The translations under genes and the position numbers were made by a program. From Pseudosulfitobacter pseudonitzschiae (GTDB taxonomy: Bacteria > Pseudomonadota > Alphaproteobacteria > Rhodobacterales > Rhodobacteraceae), in NCBI RefSeq assembly GCF_900129395.1, contig NZ_FQVP01000005.1, positions 372,001-436,000 of the forward strand: 64,000 nt of DNA, given 5' to 3'. The notes below the pieces were generated by a model, which was given only the letters and a program-made list of their open reading frames with translations, did not search any database and had not been told where the DNA came from. Below, piece by piece: positions 60,501-64,000 of the stretch (its first letter is position 1; every line of letters begins with the position of its first letter).

Positions 60501-62887
60501 ATGCGACCATCACCTACGTGGTTCAGGACGGCAACGGCGGTGAAGACACCGGCGAAGCGGTTGTGACCGTGAACAACGTCAACGACGCACCCGATGCGGT
60601 GGATGACGTAGCTGCAACCTTCAACCAGGACCCGGTTCTGATCGACGCGCTGGCCAATGACACCGATCCTGATGGCGACAAGCTGACCATCACCAATGTT
60701 TCGGTTCCTGCGGCTTTGGGTGTGGCGATCATCCAGGACAACAAGGTCCTGTTCACACCTGCCGCAGACTACGAAGGCATCGTGAACATCAGCTACACCG
60801 TCGAAGACCCCTCCGGGGCGTCCGACACGGCCAACATCCAGGTTACGGTCAACGACGGTATCGTCAGCGGCACAGCCGGCAATGATCTGATCAACGCAGG
60901 CTATACCGGTGATGTCGGTGGCGACATGGTCGATGCGGGCGACAACGAGTTCTCGGACGATCCGACCAAGGCCGATGACGACATCATCGAGGCTGGCGAT
61001 GGCAATGACACCGTGTTCGCGGGCAACGGCAACGATCTGGTCAATGGCGGCGAAGGCAATGACAGCCTGAACGGCGGCATGGGCAATGACACACTGAACG
61101 GTGAGGGCGGCAACGACACCATCAACGGCGGTGCCGGTGACGATCTGATCAACGGCGGCGCGGGTGACGATGTCATCAAGGGCGGCGACGGGTCCGACAC
61201 CATCTATGGCGGTGACGGCAACGACGTGATCACCTCGAGCGATCCCGACAACGATTTCAAGATCGACAAGGGCTATCCGGGTCTGTTCACCGGCGAAGAA
61301 GGTACGCCAGCTGCCGAAAACGAGCGTGACTTTGTGGACGGCGGTGCCGGCAACGACACCATCAGCACCGGCGACGACCGCGACACCGTCTTTGGTGGCA
61401 CTGGCAACGATGTGATCGACGCAGGCATTGACGACGATGAAGTGCACGGCGACGACGGCGACGACCGGATTGTCGGCGGCGAAGGCAGCGACATCATCTA
61501 CGGTGGCATCGGCAACGACACGATCTACGCCGGCAACGACCCGCTGAAGGTCCCGGATTCGACCAACATCGAAGACGACGGATCGAACCCCTTCGGTGCC
61601 GACAAACGTCAGGACAACGGCCGTGACACCGTCTATGGCGGCGAAGGCAACGACGTGATCTATGGCGCGGACGACGATGACCTGCTGTACGGTGACGAAG
61701 GCGACGATTATATCGACGGCGAAATCGACGACGACACCATCTTTGGTGGTGTTGGCAATGACACCCTTATGGGCGGTCAGGGCAACGACGAGATCGACGG
61801 CGGCGAAGGCAACGATTACATCAACGCGGGCCGCAACGCCGACACCGTCTATGGCGGCGCAGGCAACGATACGATCTTTGGCGAAAACGGCGCAGACAAG
61901 TTGTATGGCGGCGACGGCGACGACTGGATCGACGGCGGCACCGGTGACGACACGCTGGATGGTGGCGACGGCGATGACATGATCATTGGTGCAACCGGTG
62001 ACGACGTGATGACCGGCGGCGCGGGCAATGACACCATCGACGGTGGCAACGGCGGCGACGACATGATGTCGGGCGGCGACGGGCGCGACACCTTCCTGAA
62101 CGCCAACGCGGGTGACACCGTGGACGGCGGTACGGGCGGCGACGACTTTGACACGCTGGATCTGACAGGTGCTGGCAAATACGAGTATGTGTCGCGCACC
62201 GTGGACGCGGATGGCGACTCGACCTCGGGCACCATCCGGTTCCTGAACGCCGATGGCACCAGCAAGGGCACGCTCGATTTCTACGAGATTGAATCGATCA
62301 TCCCCTGCTTTACCCCCGGCACCCTGATCGCCACACCCAAAGGCGAGCGTCGTGTCGAGGACCTGCAAGTCGGTGACCGGGTTATCACCCGCGACAATGG
62401 CATTCAGGAAATCCGCTGGGTGGGTCAAAAGGCGATGACAGGCGCCGAGTTCGAGCGTGCAGAGCACCTCAAGCCGGTCCTGATCCAGAAAGGTGCGCTG
62501 GGTGGCGGTCTGCCAGAACGTGACATGATGGTGTCGCCCAACCACCGCGTTCTGGTGGCCAATGACAAAACCGCGCTCTATTTCGAAGAGCGTGAGGTTC
62601 TGGTCGCGGCGAAACACCTGACCGGACTTAAGGGGGTCGACATTGTTGACGTCAGCGCAACAACGTACATCCACCTGATGTTCGACCAGCACGAAGTGAT
62701 CCTGTCGGACGGGGCCTGGACCGAAAGCTTCCAGCCTGGCGACCTGACACTGGCCGGTATCGGCAATGCACAGCGCAACGAACTTTTTGAACTCTTCCCC
62801 GAGTTGAAAACGCGCGAAGGCATCGACGCCTATACATCGGCACGCCGGTCCCTGAAAAAGCACGAGGCGGTCCTTCTGACCAAGTAA
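57587..62887 (+). CDS. giant RTX / cadherin-like / Hint domain protein
   Basis: A 1,766-residue, very acidic protein. Order: short RTX block (~45-105); a beta-sandwich module (~120-320); RTX; a second related module (~395-590); RTX; four cadherin/VCBS-like repeats (~727-1090, 93-residue period); a long RTX region (~1095-1520); and a C-terminal Hint domain starting CFTPGTLIATPKG (Cys ~1574) with VSPNHRVLV. Likely exported by a type I system, with calcium-driven folding; Hint may cleave the chain. No Asn-final splicing motif, so splicing is unlikely. The ATG at 57587 follows AGAGGA. Confidence 0.88.
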   Translation: MTFFYDPKTPVDPKTPEKTTRDGVVDGDNNANVINAAYTGDPEGDKIDNNDAIIGTDTGDQDIVDARGGDDKVYAGADDDEVYAGAGNDTVYGGTGDDLIYGDSGYTGGTIGKTTGDENMFRWSELPDPDGSWHGKVDDGDDLENMTLTQQVGGVKVTVKTPPRPSWHSNGLETEFDNEAIYVGGLKDSINTRSSLESEADNGESGTYKIGFDKAVDQVRFNITDIDADVGYVRVLAYGPDGTLIPVDFQAGSGLSVGGNNTITANDDHQDARTDADASVTVTITGPVSRIEVIHAGDGHGQSNIYISDIGIVETFETIEGTDGEATAAQGAGADFLNGDAGNDTIYGQGGDDTINGGDDDDLLVGGSGNDSIDGGSGNDVIYGDNAGETPPSSTETVRESFEWDQAGVANGHDLDGFTQNTGNVNVTFKILQETGAADTEFSTDQQKIHSIKDDGKGVDAYSSLDSETKGQGNQADYELSFSDAVENVSFRVNDIDGDGVVRIRAYDANGKEINVDMTGGAKLTLIDSDGKFGVDTADSNGGYEEDTSGNYSILVDIPGPVSRITIEHDQNGSNNSGINVTDIYFDAKVGVPAGEDGNDVLNGGDGDDMIFGEGGNDTLTGGQGDDTLSGGDDADVIFGGAGDVVDGGAGGFDADPAKNTDNDTLDLTGQGPFYITDKVVDSNGNGFNGTIVFVDGDGKPTGDTLTFTEIENIIGDEVNRGPDAMDDTATTDEDTAVTIDVLANDTDPDGDTLTIKSATVPADQGTVEIVDNKLVFTPAENFNGDATITYVVQDGNGGEDTGEAVVTVNPVNDDPVAVDDTATTDEDTAVTVDVLANDTDVDGDTLTIKSATVPADQGTVEIVDNKLVFTPAENFNGDATITYVVQDGNGGEDTGEAVVTVNPVNDDPVAVDDTATTDENTAVTIDVLANDTDVDGDTLTIKSATVPADQGTVDIVDNKVVFTPATDFVGDATITYVVQDGNGGEDTGEAVVTVNNVNDAPDAVDDVAATFNQDPVLIDALANDTDPDGDKLTITNVSVPAALGVAIIQDNKVLFTPAADYEGIVNISYTVEDPSGASDTANIQVTVNDGIVSGTAGNDLINAGYTGDVGGDMVDAGDNEFSDDPTKADDDIIEAGDGNDTVFAGNGNDLVNGGEGNDSLNGGMGNDTLNGEGGNDTINGGAGDDLINGGAGDDVIKGGDGSDTIYGGDGNDVITSSDPDNDFKIDKGYPGLFTGEEGTPAAENERDFVDGGAGNDTISTGDDRDTVFGGTGNDVIDAGIDDDEVHGDDGDDRIVGGEGSDIIYGGIGNDTIYAGNDPLKVPDSTNIEDDGSNPFGADKRQDNGRDTVYGGEGNDVIYGADDDDLLYGDEGDDYIDGEIDDDTIFGGVGNDTLMGGQGNDEIDGGEGNDYINAGRNADTVYGGAGNDTIFGENGADKLYGGDGDDWIDGGTGDDTLDGGDGDDMIIGATGDDVMTGGAGNDTIDGGNGGDDMMSGGDGRDTFLNANAGDTVDGGTGGDDFDTLDLTGAGKYEYVSRTVDADGDSTSGTIRFLNADGTSKGTLDFYEIESIIPCFTPGTLIATPKGERRVEDLQVGDRVITRDNGIQEIRWVGQKAMTGAEFERAEHLKPVLIQKGALGGGLPERDMMVSPNHRVLVANDKTALYFEEREVLVAAKHLTGLKGVDIVDVSATTYIHLMFDQHEVILSDGAWTESFQPGDLTLAGIGNAQRNELFELFPELKTREGIDAYTSARRSLKKHEAVLLTK
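59765..60860 (+). repeat. four tandem 279-bp cadherin-like coding repeats
   Basis: Units start at 59765, 60044, 60323 and 60602, each beginning DDTATTDE-like and 93 codons long. The first two are nearly identical at DNA level over whole stretches, the third somewhat less, the fourth clearly diverged. A zone prone to unequal recombination and assembly collapse. Confidence 0.9.
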
Positions 62888-62928
62888 GCGCGCCTCGCGC
62901 ACACCCAAAATATGCAGTGAGTGAGTCG

Positions 62929-62988
62929 CCGGTGTGGTCCCAGACCACACCGGACGAGGATAACGGCGCAGGGGGCTGCGCCGTTTTT
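62929..62988 (+). terminator. tandem hairpins, terminator of the giant RTX gene
   Basis: First hairpin 62929-62938 with 62944-62953 (10 bp perfect); second 62962-62971 with 62976-62985 (10 bp perfect) followed by TTT, the likely terminator. Confidence 0.85.
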
Positions 62989-63193
62989 CGCGTTCAATGG
63001 TGCGGGATTTTGAAGACTGTTTCTTAAAACGAAAATGTGCCGCATTTCACTGGGGCAACTAAGGCAAATTTACGTGATATTGGGCCAGAATATGTCCAAT
63101 CCCCATATACTTCCCAGAATTGTAGGTTAATACATCTTTAAGACGAGCGTGGGGGCGCGACGTCTACCTACTCAGCATTGGGAAACCGCTGCC

Positions 63194-64000
63194 ATGACAG
63201 TGATCAATGGAACGAATAACAACGACACCCTTCAGGGTGGCGCTGGTAATGATTCAATTTATGGCTACAACGGCCAGGACCGCATCTCGGGCGAGGGCGG
63301 CAACGACTACATCTCGGGCGGCGCTGGCAACGACACGCTTTTTGGCGATGCAGGCGAAGGCACGGCCCCCGGCAAGGACGCCTCTGCGCTGTCGTTGCGC
63401 AGCGAGAACGTGGTGTCCCAAACCTATTTCGGAAACAATGCCAGCGCGGGCGACTCGGCTATTTACAGCAACGTCGCAACGCTGGCGGATGGCACGCCGA
63501 TTTCGGGCCGTCTGGTTCTGGTGTCCAAATCCGACAGCAAACTTTCGGTCGATCTGACCGGTGGCAAGGGGTCGGAAATTCTGCTGAACAATCAGTTCAT
63601 CAGTTCCGGCAAGGGTGACACCGCCACGTTCCGGTTCGAGTTTTTCAACCCTGCCACGGGCCAGCCCGTTGCGCTGAACTCGGTTGCGACGTTCAATGAC
63701 CTGGATAAAAACGGACCCGGCGACCAAGAGGCTGTGACGCTGCAAGCCTCCAGCTTTTCGGCCTTTGGCGTGGCGTCGAATTCGGTTTTGAACGTTCAGA
63801 CCACTGCGACGACGGTCAAGGCAATCGGCAGCGGACAGAACGATCCCGCCGATCAAGAAGCATGGTTTAGCGCGCAGTTCGAAAACCGCACATTCATCGA
63901 ATTCACGCTGGAATCGCGCAGCACGCAGTCGGGCTTTACCTTCTCGGGCGACCTGATTGACAATGCGGTCGTGACCCCCATCGTGGCGGGCAACGACACC
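63194..64000 (+). CDS. RTX repeat protein, N-terminal part (runs off window)
   Basis: Starts [18 protein letters not shown] and continues [29 protein letters not shown]: four or so RTX nonapeptides at the very N-terminus, then a non-repeat region (from ~60) with [16 protein letters not shown] and [13 protein letters not shown]. The frame is open to the right edge (269 codons seen). Probably another type I-secreted surface protein; the terminator of the previous gene and ~200 bp separate the two. Confidence 0.85.
   Translation, partial: MTVINGTNNNDTLQGGAGNDSIYGYNGQDRISGEGGNDYISGGAGNDTLFGDAGEGTAPGKDASALSLRSENVVSQTYFGNNASAGDSAIYSNVATLADGTPISGRLVLVSKSDSKLSVDLTGGKGSEILLNNQFISSGKGDTATFRFEFFNPATGQPVALNSVATFNDLDKNGPGDQEAVTLQASSFSAFGVASNSVLNVQTTATTVKAIGSGQNDPADQEAWFSAQFENRTFIEFTLESRSTQSGFTFSGDLIDNAVVTPIVAGNDT

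Noticed and set aside
60137-62950. A 937-codon open frame on the minus strand
   Set aside because: It is the antisense of the RTX gene; the repeated GGxGxD codons give an open reverse frame of artificial Val/Ala/Asp-rich composition. The same holds for the 492-codon minus frame at 57980-59458 and the long plus frame at 3080-4252.

Overview
The window is chromosomal DNA from a marine-type alphaproteobacterium, most likely the Roseobacter group of Rhodobacteraceae. This rests on gene content and codon style: high-GC genes, large secreted RTX/Hint proteins, an NDUFAF6-like squalene-synthase-family protein, citramalate synthase, and a GC-rich intergenic palindrome of the sort scattered through such genomes. 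The species cannot be named from this sequence.

1-21,400 is ordinary core genome: an MFS carrier, a DUF924 protein, lipoamide dehydrogenase, a small RTX protein, an SDR, an aminotransferase, cysS, then a tight run cimA / alpha-beta hydrolase / NDUFAF6-like protein, a second MFS carrier, rpiB, cobK, an AlkA-like glycosylase and an esterase, an HNH nuclease, an arginase-ornithine cyclodeaminase pair with a divergent Lrp-type regulator, dsbB and a YqaA-type membrane protein.

21,400-55,708 is a 34.2 kb integrative element inserted in a tRNA-Leu(CAA) gene. The last bases of the tRNA plus flank (21-bp core) recur exactly at 55,688-55,708, and a tyrosine integrase lies beside the tRNA. The left third (21.5-33.1 kb) looks like the early region of a temperate phage: a leftward operon of about eleven genes ending in int, mostly joined by 4-bp ATGA overlaps; an S24 (LexA/CI-like) repressor; a divergent Cro-position gene; five related palindromic operators placed in the core promoters; a rightward operon with a DNA methyltransferase and a DUF1376-like protein; and an iteron-like array that may be a replication origin. 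No capsid, tail, portal or terminase gene is present. The other two thirds are cargo: McrBC restriction, an epimerase, a stress-protein cluster, an ISL3 transposon, a TetR-controlled operon, truncated SDR and IS fragments, a GH8 / HlyD-like / GT2 locus resembling mixed-linkage beta-glucan synthesis with an output-less CACHE-HAMP sensor and a putative outer-membrane barrel, and an arsR-arsC2-acr3-arsC-arsH arsenic operon.

55,709-64,000 returns to host sequence: a remnant of an older integrase just outside attR, a secreted hypothetical protein, about 860 bp without a clear gene, a 1,766-residue RTX/cadherin-repeat/Hint protein, and the start of another RTX protein cut by the window edge.

Functionally the element couples a lambda-like lysogeny switch and its own apparent replication region to anti-phage defence, surface polysaccharide and metalloid resistance. 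It reads as a satellite-like element or a prophage whose structural module was replaced by cargo. Several of its regulators (repressor, Cro-position gene, TetR, ArsR) appear to be made from leaderless or nearly leaderless transcripts with the operator inside or overlapping the promoter.
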